DNA of 64,000 nt, taken from assembly GCA_016713675.1 (NCBI GenBank), contig JADJOS010000001.1, forward strand, positions 496,001-560,000, written 5' to 3'. Each line of letters opens with the position of its first letter. Position 1 is the stretch's first letter. This DNA is from Acidobacteriota bacterium (lineage in GTDB: Bacteria; Acidobacteriota; Blastocatellia; Pyrinomonadales; Pyrinomonadaceae). Below, in pieces: positions 22,501 to 31,024 of this stretch. The notes beneath the pieces were generated by a model. The model was given only the letters and a program-made list of their open reading frames with translations, did not search any database and was not told the DNA's origin. The position numbers and the translations under genes were made by a program.

Positions 22501-23912
22501 ATCGCCCGGACGCATCTTGCGGTAAATTTCGAGCAGAGCATCGACCGGTTTCGAAATAGCGTCCTTGCGAAGCGTCGCGGCGATGACGTCGCCGATGACG
22601 TCGCGTTTCGGGAAAAACACCTTAAAGCTCTCGACACCTTCTTCGATGATCTGCTGCAATTTGGCAGCGGCGATCTCGGTGTTCGATTCGATGATGACCT
22701 CACCGGTTTCTGTGTTGATGACATCCTCGAGTGCGTAGGCGGTCTCAAAATCCGCAGTCGCGACGGCGACCTTTCCGGTGCCCATCGAGCGAAGTTCGCT
22801 CAATGCGGACTTGGTGATCTTTTTGCCAACACGTGTGACTTCTTCTTTCTTGTTCTTAATGTCCTCTTCGGCACGCATACCGACGAGGTGCGTTTCGCCC
22901 TTTCAGGGACCTTAACGAACAGCTTGCCCTTTTCGACAACCGCTTCGTCTGTCACGTAGAAGAGTTCGAGAATGCTCGAATCGGGGTATTCGGCGTTCTT
23001 GACCACCTCTTCGAGGATCTGGTCAGAGACCGTTTTCATATCGATCTGCGGATTCAGCCACAGGCCGAGGGCCCGCAGGAAGATCGTTGCGATGATCTTG
23101 CGTTTACCGAGACGTGCGTGAAGGATACCCTTCTGGTCGTATTCAAACTCGACCCACGAACCGCGGTACGGGATGATCTTCGCCAAATAATCGTCGCGGT
23201 CACCCTTGAAAAACACGCCCGGCGAACGGTGAAGCTGCGAAACGATGACTCGCTCGGTACCGTTGATAACGAACGTGCCGTTATCGGTCATGAGCGGAAT
23301 TTCGCCAAAGAAAACGTCTTCTTCTTTAATGTCGCGGATCGTCGAAACGTTGGTCTCGGGATCTTTGTCGTAGACCGTCAGGCGGATCTTCACCTTGAGC
23401 GGCACGCTATACGACATTCCGCGTTCCTGACATTCCTGCTGATCGTGTTTGTGCTTAAGGCCGACCGGCTCCCCGCAGTTGTTGCAGAGATTCGGGCGGA
23501 CGGCATTGAACGTGCCGCAATTCTTACAAAGCACTTCGGCCGGATTAAAAGGATCGACCTTGATCTTGGCCGAGCAGTTCTTACAGTTTGCACGTAAGTG
23601 CTCGAGGCCCTCGAGGTTGCCGCATTTGCACTGCCAGTTGCCGATCTGATATTCGACATATTCAAGCGTCGCCGTCTCGCGAAAATCGGAAACCGGAAAG
23701 ATCGAAGCGAATACCGACTGCAAACCGATATAATCGCGTTCCTCAGGGATCAGGTCCATCTGCAGAAAGCGGTTGTATGATTCGCGTTGGACCTCGATAA
23801 GATTCGGGATCTGGGCCGACGTGTAGATCTTAGAAAAATCTACGCGTGTCGGCGACTGGCTTGTGCGTCGTCCGAGGCCGTTGGGGCTGCTTTGTAGAGG
23901 ATTGTTGATCAT
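19597..23912 (-). CDS. rpoB: RNA polymerase subunit beta, with cysteine-rich N-terminal insertion; one frameshift
   Basis: The beta subunit of RNA polymerase, about 1438 residues once an indel near 22900 is repaired. The rifampicin-pocket segment [20 protein letters not shown] is followed by a normal RRLSALGPGG; the residues at E. coli positions 516, 526 and 531 are the sensitive type. Later motifs (RPIVQVGERVKKGQVIADGP, GDKMAGRHGNKGVI) are intact. Unlike E. coli RpoB, residues 95-146 contain four paired cysteine knuckles (95/97, 110/113, 129/132, 143/146) placed between YQIGNW and QECQERGMSY, which look like two zinc ribbons. It is the first subunit gene of the rpoBC unit, downstream of rplL. 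Confidence 0.97.
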
Positions 23913-24320
23913 ATTATTAAAAGCGGGCTATAAAAACTTGTTGATTTTTGCAAAGGTTGCTGTTACGATTCTTCGTAATCTAACGCTCCCCGTAGTAAAA
24001 ATCTGTCAAGAATAGACGGCAACGGCGGTCGAGGGTAAAGTTCTCCCTGACCGCTTAGCAGCAGCTTTTGCCGTTAGATATTTTGTACGAGCGTGCCTAA
24101 AAGGGACACTAACTCTCCACTTGATTGCGATCTTTATCGCGGTAAAAACCACCGAAAGCGTAATAAAACATTGCTTCCGAACCGACCGTGCCTGGTTCCG
24201 CGTCTCCGACATCAATAGAGTCCCGCGAACCAAGTAGCATAACAGCCATTTATTGTAAACACAAGTTACGAAAGAGCCGGCGCGTCAAACCGCCGGCTCT
24301 CCGTAATAATTGAATGTTTA
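23913..24320 (-). other. rplL-rpoB intergenic region
   Basis: About 410 bp between the end of rplL and the start of rpoB, on the transcribed minus strand. Apart from the strong hairpin next to rplL it holds no gene I can support; the 75-codon frame at 24006-24233 lacks a ribosome binding site and has a composition unlike the neighbouring genes. The length leaves room for a separate rpoB promoter or leader. Confidence 0.5.
24273..24300 (-). terminator. Hairpin after rplL (terminator or attenuator)
   Basis: A perfect 10-bp stem, AGAGCCGGCG (24273-24282) with CGCCGGCTCT (24291-24300), closes an 8-base loop. On the minus strand it is followed only by TTTCG, so termination is probably partial. 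In E. coli a partial terminator at this same rplL-rpoB position sets the ratio of ribosomal protein to RNA polymerase; a similar role here is inference. Confidence 0.75.
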
Positions 24321-24716
24321 CTATTTCAATTCGACGGTAGCACCGGCTTCGGTGAGCTTGGCCTTGATATCGTCTGCCTCTGACTGCGAAACGCCTTCTT
24401 TGATGGCCTTCGGGGCAGCATCGACGAGATCCTTGGCTTCCTTCAAACCGAGGCCTGCAACGACTTCGCGAACAACCTTGATCACTGCGATCTTGTTGCC
24501 GCCGGCCGCTGTCAGAACAACGTCAAACGAATCCTTTGCTTCTGCCGCAGGAGCAGCGTCACCGCCGCCTGCACCGGCACCAGCGGCCATCATCATCGGA
24601 GCTGCGGCTGCGGCGCTAACGCCGAACACTTCTTCCAATTCCTTGACCAATTCCGACGCTTCGAGAAGCGACATTCCTTTCAAATACTCAACTACATCTG
24701 CTTTTGTAACTGCCAT
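24321..24716 (-). CDS. rplL: Ribosomal protein L7/L12
   Basis: A 131-residue stalk protein of the large ribosomal subunit that recruits translation GTPases. The N-terminal dimerisation helices (ADVVEYLKGMSLLEASELVK), an Ala/Gly/Met-rich hinge (AAAAPMMMAAGAGAGGG) and the C-terminal domain (KIAVIKVVREVVAGLGLKEA) are all in the expected order. It follows rplJ in the conserved rplKAJL-rpoBC order. Confidence 0.98.
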   Translation of the reverse strand: MAVTKADVVEYLKGMSLLEASELVKELEEVFGVSAAAAAPMMMAAGAGAGGGDAAPAAEAKDSFDVVLTAAGGNKIAVIKVVREVVAGLGLKEAKDLVDAAPKAIKEGVSQSEADDIKAKLTEAGATVELK

Positions 24717-24907
24717 GATATTTATCTATCTCCTATTTAGGGTTCTTAAGTTATTGATCGTGAATCTTTTATAATCCACGGTTTTTGCCTTGCCGCTAGA
24801 ACCCAGGGACGTGTCGAGTAAGGGTTGCATCACCTTTCTTTCCGCGTCCGAAGCCCACTTGACCTGACAAATCAATTGGACTCGCTTTCCTTGAGTACGG
24901 CTTTTTC

Positions 24908-24927
24908 AGATCTCATATGTGAGATCT
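24908..24927. promoter_or_regulatory. Inverted repeat in the rplJ-rplL spacer
   Basis: AGATCTCA (24908-24915) and TGAGATCT (24920-24927) form a perfect 8-bp hairpin around a 4-base loop, 10 bases past the rplJ stop. There is no U-tract on the minus strand, so it is not a standard terminator. It may protect an mRNA end or be processed. Confidence 0.5.
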
Positions 24928-24936
24928 AAATCCTTG

Positions 24937-25731
24937 TTATTCCGCCTTTTCTTCAGCCTCTGCTTCGGTCGGCTCCTCTAAAACTTCTTCCTCGACGGTT
25001 TCGACTGCGGTTTCCACAGCTGGTGCGGCGTCCGCTTCAACTTCGGCCACACTGTCGCCAGCATCAGGCTCGGATACAGCTTCCGGACTTTCTTCCGGTG
25101 CCGCTTCGACCGCCGGTGCGTCTTCTGCTACGGCAATTTCTGCTACCGGTGCAGCTTCTGCCGCTGCCGGTGCTTCGGCCGCCGGTGCTGCTGCAACTGT
25201 TGCCGCCTCTGCTGGTTTCGCTTCGCCGATCTGTTTGATCACAACGGCCAGGTCACGCGGCACGGCATTGATGACCGTAACGAGACGCTGTGCACCGCTG
25301 TTGAGCACCCACATCAGTTTCGAAATAAGCTCTTCTTTCGAAGGCAAGTTTGCGATCGTCGTCAATTGTGCGAGATCGACCAGTTTGCCATCAACAACGC
25401 CCGATTTGAACGTGTAGATGTCGGCATTGTCCTTCATGAACTTCGAAATTGCTTTCGAAAGAACCACAGGATCACCGTCGGTCCACGCGATCGCGGTCAC
25501 GCCTTTGAGGCTCTCCGTCGTATCTTCGAACTGCGTTCCCTTGACAGCGATACGTGCCAAAGTATTCTTGACGACCTGATACTTCGCACCTGCTTCGCGA
25601 AGCTGAGCACGGAATTCCTGATCTTTGGTCACGGTCAGCTTAGTAAAACTGACGACCATCGCGGATTTCGACGTAGACAGCGACTCAGTGAGGGCGGCCA
25701 GATCTCTTGCTTTTGTTTCTCTGTTTTTCAT
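24937..25731 (-). CDS. rplJ: Ribosomal protein L10 with long acidic Ala/Glu-rich tail
   Basis: The base of the L7/L12 stalk. The open frame extends to 25767, but the ATG at 25731 is chosen because GGAGG precedes it and MKNRETKARDLAALTESLST is the normal L10 start. The first 165 or so residues are a standard L10 (STSKSAMVVSFTKLTV, KNTLARIAVKGT). About 95 further residues follow, almost entirely Ala, Glu, Val, Pro and Asp, giving 264 residues against the usual 165-180. Only 36 bases separate it from rplA, so there is no room for a separate L10 leader. Confidence 0.96.
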   Translation of the reverse strand: MKNRETKARDLAALTESLSTSKSAMVVSFTKLTVTKDQEFRAQLREAGAKYQVVKNTLARIAVKGTQFEDTTESLKGVTAIAWTDGDPVVLSKAISKFMKDNADIYTFKSGVVDGKLVDLAQLTTIANLPSKEELISKLMWVLNSGAQRLVTVINAVPRDLAVVIKQIGEAKPAEAATVAAAPAAEAPAAAEAAPVAEIAVAEDAPAVEAAPEESPEAVSEPDAGDSVAEVEADAAPAVETAVETVEEEVLEEPTEAEAEEKAE

Positions 25732-25767
25732 TTTTCCTCCAACTCCCTCGCCGGTCTGCAACCTCAC

Positions 25768-26460
25768 TTATGCGTACGCCAATTCGTCGAGCAGAACGCC
25801 CGGGCTCATGGTCGCGGCCAAGTTGATCTTTTTCAGGTAACGCCCCTTTGCGGTGGTCGGCTTAGCTTTCATCACAGCATTGATCAGGACCTTTGTATTC
25901 TCGGCGAGTTTGTCATCGTCAAACGACACCTTGCCGACCGGCGAGTGAATAACGCCTGTCTTATCGACGCGATATTCGACCTTACCGGCCTTGGTCTCTT
26001 CGATGGCAGTTTTCACGTCCATCGTGACCGTTCCTGTTTTTGGATTGGGCATCAGGCCTCGAGGACCGAGGACCTTACCGAGCATACCGACCTTGCCCAT
26101 CATATCGGGCGTTGCGATCAGTGCGTCGAAGTCGAGCCAACCGCCCTTGATGCGATCGACAATGTCGTCGCCGCCGGCTTCGTCAGCACCTGCTTCTTGA
26201 GCTTCGCGGATCTTGTCGCCCTGAGCGATAACAACGATACGTTTTGCCGTGCCGCCAAGGCCGTGGGGCAGAACGATCGTGCCGCGGACAAGCTGATCGG
26301 CCTTTCGGGGATCAACACCAAGCCACATTGTCAGTTCGACGGTCTCGTCAAACTTAGCAAATGCGATCTCTTTCAACTTTGCAACCGCTTCTTCAAGCGT
26401 GTGCTTCTTGTACGGCTCCACTTTTTCGAGAGCCGCAAGATATTTCTTGCCTCTTTTCAT
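25768..26460 (-). CDS. rplA: Ribosomal protein L1
   Basis: A 230-residue protein of the large subunit L1 stalk, involved in releasing deacylated tRNA. The signature GPRGLMPNPKTGTVTMDVK is present, and length and ends match the family. ACCTCC complement (GGAGG) lies just before the start. In E. coli L1 also represses its own operon through an mRNA site. Here it sits between rplK and rplJ as usual. Confidence 0.98.
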   Translation of the reverse strand: MKRGKKYLAALEKVEPYKKHTLEEAVAKLKEIAFAKFDETVELTMWLGVDPRKADQLVRGTIVLPHGLGGTAKRIVVIAQGDKIREAQEAGADEAGGDDIVDRIKGGWLDFDALIATPDMMGKVGMLGKVLGPRGLMPNPKTGTVTMDVKTAIEETKAGKVEYRVDKTGVIHSPVGKVSFDDDKLAENTKVLINAVMKAKPTTAKGRYLKKINLAATMSPGVLLDELAYA

Positions 26461-26543
26461 TTTACCTCCAGGTATTAACGAGCAATCTAGTTGCTCTCCC
26501 TAATGAGACCTTTGGGACCAATGGGTCCAATAGGACTTGTTTC

Positions 26544-26969
26544 TTAATCTATGGTCAAGCCCATCGATTTTGCCGTTCCTTCGATCGTCCGCATTGCGGC
26601 TGCAAGGTCTGACGTATTCAGATCGACCATTTTCAACTTCGCGATCTCCTCGATCTTAGCTTTCGAGATCGAACCAACTTTTTCGCGATTGGCTTTACCC
26701 GAACCTTTAGCGATTCCCGAAGCCTTTCTCAATAGATCGGCAGCAGGCGGAGTTTTCGTTTCGAATGTAAACGAACGATCGCCGTAAACCGTAATCACGA
26801 CCGGGATTTTCATATCCGGATCGTCGTTCTGCGTTTTGGCGTTGAACGCCTTGCAAAACTCCATGATGTTGACGCCATGCTGACCCAAAGCCGGGCCGAT
26901 CGGCGGCGCCGGATTGGCCTTACCGGCCGGGATCTGCAACTTAATATAACCTTCTATCTTCTTTGCCAT
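26544..26969 (-). CDS. rplK: Ribosomal protein L11
   Basis: A 141-residue protein of the GTPase-associated centre of the large ribosomal subunit. The N-terminal proline-rich segment GKANPAPPIGPALGQHGVNI and the C-terminal rRNA-binding domain ending GTAKSMGLTID are intact. It is downstream of nusG with a 131-bp spacer that contains a pair of short inverted repeats. Confidence 0.98.
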   Translation of the reverse strand: MAKKIEGYIKLQIPAGKANPAPPIGPALGQHGVNIMEFCKAFNAKTQNDDPDMKIPVVITVYGDRSFTFETKTPPAADLLRKASGIAKGSGKANREKVGSISKAKIEEIAKLKMVDLNTSDLAAAMRTIEGTAKSMGLTID

Positions 26970-26981
26970 TTTGTGTCGAAT

Positions 26982-27093
26982 CGCAGGCTGCCAGCCTGCG
27001 TCTCTCCTTGTCGATTAACGATCCCGATACTTATTGCGGGAATGTCCTCATTCAAACGAATACTTTTCAAATTCTCGCAGCCTGGCAGCCTGC
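26982..27093. repeat. REP-like repeat pair between nusG and rplK
   Basis: A near-perfect palindrome, CGCAGGCTG-C-CAGCCTGCG, fills 26982-27000. A related 17-mer, GCAGCCTGGCAGCCTGC, lies at 27077-27093, sharing the GCAGGCTGCCAG core in the opposite orientation. The two face each other about 75 bases apart, like a small bacterial interspersed mosaic element. Transcribed as RNA, each would form a hairpin. Confidence 0.6.
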
Positions 27094-27100
27094 ATTCCGG

Positions 27101-27661
27101 CTATTCTTCTTCTGCGAAAGTGACTTTTTCCACTTCCAGGAAGCTCAACTCGTACGGGGTCGAGCGGCCAAAAATCGTGATCGAGACCTTGAGAGTCGCC
27201 TTGTCTTCGTTGACCTCTTCGACTTTGCCGGTAAAGCTGGCAAACGGGCCCGATTTGATCCTGACGACTTCGCCGACCTCGTACGAAAACTTTGGTTTCG
27301 GCTTCTCTGTCGTAACCTCGATATTTCGGTCGATCTGATCGACCTCTTCCTGCGAGAGCGGCGTCGGCTGTTTTCCGCCGAGAAAGCCGGTCACTTTCGG
27401 TGTGGATTTGATCGCGTGAAAAACGTTGTCGGGTATTTTACCCTTTTCGTCACACTCGATCTCGACCAGAACATATCCCGGATAGAACATACGCTCCGAG
27501 ACATATTCCTTGTTGCCGCGCATTTCGACGACCTTTTCTTTCGGGAGTTTTACTGAGGTGATCTGCTCAGCGAGTTCCAGATCACGGATCCTCGCCGCAA
27601 GGCTTTCAACGACCTTGTTCTCATGCCCCGAATATGTGTGGATAAAATACCACTGCTTCAT
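27101..27661 (-). CDS. nusG: Transcription termination/antitermination protein NusG
   Basis: A 186-residue RNA polymerase-associated elongation factor. The NGN domain is recognisable (KQWYFIHTYSGHENKVVESL ... MFYPGYVLVEI) and the C-terminal KOW domain reads VVRIKSGPFASFTGKVEEV. It is directly downstream of secE with an 11-bp gap, the near-universal arrangement, and upstream of the ribosomal genes. Confidence 0.98.
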   Translation of the reverse strand: MKQWYFIHTYSGHENKVVESLAARIRDLELAEQITSVKLPKEKVVEMRGNKEYVSERMFYPGYVLVEIECDEKGKIPDNVFHAIKSTPKVTGFLGGKQPTPLSQEEVDQIDRNIEVTTEKPKPKFSYEVGEVVRIKSGPFASFTGKVEEVNEDKATLKVSITIFGRSTPYELSFLEVEKVTFAEEE

Positions 27662-27672
27662 TTCAAATATCC

Positions 27673-27915
27673 TTATATACCCGCGAGCTTATTAACAGCC
27701 CAAGTCAGCCCTTCTAACAGGTATGTCCAACCATGATCGACGAGAAAGAGGTATGCAGCGAAAAAGAATACCGCGACGATCACAATGATCGTCGTGCCTT
27801 TTACATCGTCCGATGATGGAAATGATGTTTTATCCAGCTCGCCGCGAGTCTTTGTGATGAACTCGCCGATGCCTTCTTTATGTTTCCCCTCTATCGGGGC
27901 TGCTGCTTCTGACAC
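27673..27915 (-). CDS. secE: Preprotein translocase subunit SecE
   Basis: An 80-residue essential subunit of the SecYEG channel. An amphipathic region (GEFITKTRGELDKTSFPSSD) replaces the more common ELKKVxWPS motif and is followed by one transmembrane helix (TTIIVIVAVFFFAAYLFLVD). It is placed between tRNA-Trp and nusG, as in many bacteria. The start has TAGGAGAG upstream. Confidence 0.93.
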   Translation of the reverse strand: MSEAAAPIEGKHKEGIGEFITKTRGELDKTSFPSSDDVKGTTIIVIVAVFFFAAYLFLVDHGWTYLLEGLTWAVNKLAGI

Positions 27916-27940
27916 TACTTTCTCTCCTAATAAGATCCAA

Positions 27941-28016
27941 TGGCAGGGGTACCAGGACTCGAACCCGGACCTAAGGTTTTGGAGACCTCCATGCTAACCA
28001 TTGACACCATACCCCT
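27941..28016 (-). tRNA. tRNA-Trp (CCA)
   Basis: On the minus strand the sequence runs from AGGGGTATGGTGTCAATGG to the encoded terminal CCA. The acceptor stem AGGGGTA pairs with TACCCCT, the anticodon loop CTCCAAA gives anticodon CCA, and the T-arm is GGGTTCGAGTCC. It sits between rpmG and secE, a conserved position for this tRNA. Confidence 0.97.
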
Positions 28017-28093
28017 ATTTTCAATGAAGAATTCGACTTTCTGAATGGCAAACTTGGTTTCAAATTCATCATTCATCATTCGATATTCGGCAT

Positions 28094-28246
28094 TTACTTA
28101 TTCTCTCTGTGCACGCGATGGCAGCGGCAGCGACGGCAAAACTTTTTAAGCTCAAGCCGATTAGGCGTGTTCTTTTTGTTCTTCGTCGTCACGTAATTGC
28201 GCTCTTTGCACTCAGTGCACTGCAAAATAATGTTATCTCTTGGCAT
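28094..28246 (-). CDS. rpmG: Ribosomal protein L33
   Basis: A 50-residue large-subunit protein. The start at 28246 is chosen because MPRDNIILQCTECKERNYVT is the canonical L33 beginning and AGAGGA precedes it; the frame itself extends further upstream. The four cysteines (CTEC and CRRC) mark the zinc-binding type of L33. It lies between tuf and tRNA-Trp. Confidence 0.95.
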   Translation of the reverse strand: MPRDNIILQCTECKERNYVTTKNKKNTPNRLELKKFCRRCRCHRVHRENK

Positions 28247-28328
28247 AAATCCTCTACAACTGTTCGTCGTTCGTCGTTGGTTGATCGTGGCCGTTCTTAA
28301 CAACGAACCACGAACAACTAACTAATTC

Positions 28329-29516
28329 TTATTCCACCACTTCCGAAACCGTTCCGGCTCCGACCGTTCTGCCGCCTTCGCGGATAGCGAAGCGGAGGCC
28401 TTTTTCCATGGCGATGGGGGCGATCAGTTCGATCTCCATCTGGATGTTGTCGCCGGGCATCACCATCTCGACTCCTGCCGGAAGGTGTGCAACGCCCGTC
28501 ACGTCCGTTGTTCTGAAGTAGAACTGCGGGCGGTATCCCGTAAAGAACGGGGTGTGGCGTCCGCCTTCTTCTTTGGTGAGGACATATGCCTCAGCCTTGA
28601 ACTTAGTGTGCGGTGTGATCGAGCCCGGTTTGGCGATGACCTGTCCGCGTTCAATTTCCTTTCTTTCAACTCCGCGGAGCAGCAGTCCGACGTTGTCGCC
28701 TGCCATTCCCGAATCAAGAAGCTTCTTGAACATTTCGACGCCGGTGACGACCGAGTTTCTCGTGTCTTTGATACCGACGATCTCGACAGGTTCGTTGACG
28801 TTGATCACTCCACGCTCGATTCGTCCCGTCGCAACTGTTCCGCGGCCCTGGATGGTGAAGATATCTTCGACCGGCATCAGGAACGGCTTGTCCGTCTCAC
28901 GTGCAGGCGTCGGGATGAAATCATCCACCGTCTGCATCAGCTCGTCGATCTTCGATTCCCATGCCGGGTCGCCTTCGAGAGCTTTCAGTGCCGACCCTTG
29001 CGTGATCGGTGTATCGTCGCCGGGGAATTCGTACGAACTGAGAAGTTCACGGATCTCCATATCGACGAGTTCGAGCAATTCAGGATCGTCAACCGCGTCG
29101 ACCTTATTCATGAACACGACCATCGAAGGCACACCGACCTGACGTGCAAGCAGGATGTGCTCGCGGGTCTGAGGCATCGGGCCGTCCGTCGCTGCAACGA
29201 CCAGGATCGCTCCGTCCATCTGTGCCGCACCAGTGATCATGTTCTTGACATAGTCAGCGTGGCCCGGGCAGTCGACGTGGGCGTAGTGGCGGTTTGCCGT
29301 CTCATACTCAACGTGAGCCGTCGCAATTGTGATACCGCGTGCCTTCTCTTCAGGCGCGTTGTCGATCGAATCGAATGCACGTACTACCATCTTGGCGTTG
29401 TGCTTCGACATCACTTTCGTGATCGCTGCCGTCAATGTCGTCTTGCCGTGATCCACGTGCCCAATTGTCCCAATATTCACGTGCGGCTTACTGCGGTCGA
29501 ATTTCTCTTTGCTCAT
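28329..29516 (-). CDS. tuf: Elongation factor Tu
   Basis: A 395-residue GTPase that delivers aminoacyl-tRNA to the ribosome. The G1 motif GHVDHGKTTLTAAI, G3 DCPGHADYVKNMITGAAQMD and G4 NKVD (NKCD in E. coli) are present, and domains 2 and 3 are complete to GAGTVSEVVE. AAGAAAAGAGATG precedes the reading frame. The three tRNA genes immediately upstream repeat the E. coli tufB arrangement and suggest a joint transcript. Confidence 0.98.
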   Translation of the reverse strand: MSKEKFDRSKPHVNIGTIGHVDHGKTTLTAAITKVMSKHNAKMVVRAFDSIDNAPEEKARGITIATAHVEYETANRHYAHVDCPGHADYVKNMITGAAQMDGAILVVAATDGPMPQTREHILLARQVGVPSMVVFMNKVDAVDDPELLELVDMEIRELLSSYEFPGDDTPITQGSALKALEGDPAWESKIDELMQTVDDFIPTPARETDKPFLMPVEDIFTIQGRGTVATGRIERGVINVNEPVEIVGIKDTRNSVVTGVEMFKKLLDSGMAGDNVGLLLRGVERKEIERGQVIAKPGSITPHTKFKAEAYVLTKEEGGRHTPFFTGYRPQFYFRTTDVTGVAHLPAGVEMVMPGDNIQMEIELIAPIAMEKGLRFAIREGGRTVGAGTVSEVVE

Positions 29517-29562
29517 CTCTTTTCTTTCCCTCTAAAAAATATTTAGCTAAATCAATAAAATC

Positions 29563-29637
<75 letters not shown>

Positions 29638-29662
29638 AGATTCTCGCCTGACAAAAAACTGT

Positions 29663-29738
<76 letters not shown>

Positions 29739-29821
29739 AAATCAATGATGAATGACGAATGCAGAATTATGAATATCGCAGTTATTCGACATTCCTGATT
29801 CGAAATTCATAATTGTCAAAA

Positions 29822-29909
29822 TGGTGCATGGGGTAGGATTTGAACCTACGTAGGAAATTAATCCGACGGGTTTACAGCCCGTTGCCTTTGACCGCTCGAC
29901 CACCCATGC
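29822..29909 (-). tRNA. tRNA-Tyr (GTA)
   Basis: A minus-strand class II tRNA with a long variable arm, from GCATGGGTGGTCGAGCGG to CCATGCACCA with encoded CCA. The anticodon loop CTGTAAA gives GTA. It is the first RNA gene of the tRNA-tuf unit. TTGCAA followed 17 bases later by TAGTAT, upstream on the minus strand near 29950-29980, is a possible promoter. Confidence 0.97.
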
Positions 29910-30016
29910 GTGATCTCTTTTATTTGCTCCTACTGACTTTTAGAGTCAAATAGCAAATTTCCAATACTAACTAAAAAGTCTATCGGTTGCAAGCGCGTAA
30001 ACGCTTGTTTTTGGCG

Positions 30017-30922
30017 CTATTTAGCGCGCGAACGCGGGTGGAAGCGTTCGTAGTTTTTCTTTAGGTGGGCGCTTGTGATGTGCGTGTAGATCTGTGTGGT
30101 CGAAATATCCGTGTGGCCGAGCATCTGCTGGACCGAGCGGATGTCGGCGTTGTTTTGGATGAGATGCGTCGCAAATGAATGTCTCAAGGTGTGCGGCGAC
30201 ACGCCGGTTAGCCCGCATTTTTCGGCATATTGAGTGACCGAATTATAGATCGCCTGCCGGTCGATGGGCGAGCCGGCGGCGTTTACGAACATATTGTCGA
30301 TCTCGATATTTTCCTTCTTTCGCCGCAGAGCGAGGTAGCTGCGGATCCATTCGATCGCACTCGAACCGACCGGAACACGCCGCGTTTTCGAGCCTTTTCC
30401 GGTAGTAGTGAGAATACCACCGTCGAGATCGATGTCATTTATCCGTAAATTTGCCGCCTCCGAAACGCGCAGTCCGGAAGCGTACATCAGTTCCAAAATC
30501 GCACGATCGCGGAGCCCGATCTCTGTCGAAGTGTCGGGCACGGCAAGCAGCGTTTCGATCTCACTACAATTCAAGAATCTCGGCAGATAAACGCCTTTTT
30601 GCGGTGCGACGAGGTCCTCGGCGGGATTGTGTTTGATATGGCCATCGAACATGAGGAACTTGTAAAACCCACGAACCGCACTTATCAGACGGCGTTTTGA
30701 GTTCTCAGACAATTTCTCCGCTGACAGATCGATCAGCCACTCACGCAGGTCGGTCCGTTTTATATCCAATAGGCCGCAGCCATTTTTCTTTGCCCAATCG
30801 CCCAAACGCGAAAGGTCGTGTGCATAACTCTCGATCGAGTTCGCCGAAAGCCCTTTCTCGACGCGGCAGTACGACAAATACTCGCGAATCAGGTCACGTT
30901 TTGGGCGTAGATCTTCGGTCAT
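30017..30922 (-). CDS. xerD: Tyrosine recombinase, XerD-like
   Basis: A site-specific recombinase that with XerC resolves chromosome dimers at dif. The frame opens at 30994, but the M at 30922 (MTEDLRPKRDLIREYLSYCR) gives a normal 301-residue Xer protein. The N-terminal SAM-like core-binding domain (LSANSIESYAHDLSRLGDWA) precedes the catalytic domain with Arg in SGLRVSEAANL, Lys in TTTGKGSKTRRVP, HTLRHSFATHL, and the His and nucleophilic Tyr in MLGHTDISTTQIYTH. A second Xer protein at 57674-58585 is the likely partner. It is closer to XerD than to a phage integrase because there is no arm-binding domain and no mobile-element context. Confidence 0.88.
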   Translation of the reverse strand: MTEDLRPKRDLIREYLSYCRVEKGLSANSIESYAHDLSRLGDWAKKNGCGLLDIKRTDLREWLIDLSAEKLSENSKRRLISAVRGFYKFLMFDGHIKHNPAEDLVAPQKGVYLPRFLNCSEIETLLAVPDTSTEIGLRDRAILELMYASGLRVSEAANLRINDIDLDGGILTTTGKGSKTRRVPVGSSAIEWIRSYLALRRKKENIEIDNMFVNAAGSPIDRQAIYNSVTQYAEKCGLTGVSPHTLRHSFATHLIQNNADIRSVQQMLGHTDISTTQIYTHITSAHLKKNYERFHPRSRAK

Positions 30923-31024
30923 TAGCAATTTGTGTTCGGAATAGAATAAGATGCGTACCAGATAGATCGGGTGGCGCGTCTTAAGACTACGCAAATCAAT
31001 GACCCAAATGCAAGAAAAATATGA

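Noticed and set aside
24006..24233. 75-codon minus-strand frame between rplL and rpoB
   Set aside because: No ribosome binding site and no motif; composition unlike neighbouring genes. Kept as intergenic, unlike the rpoB-rpoC microprotein, which has a strong ribosome binding site.
25366..26478. Long plus-strand frame of 370 codons opposite rplJ and rplA
   Set aside because: It is the antisense of two certain ribosomal protein genes and has no recognisable domain or ribosome binding site; codon bias of the real genes keeps the antisense frame open.
28485..29546. Plus-strand frame of 353 codons opposite tuf
   Set aside because: Antisense of EF-Tu, His/Arg/Asp-rich composition typical of a shadow frame.
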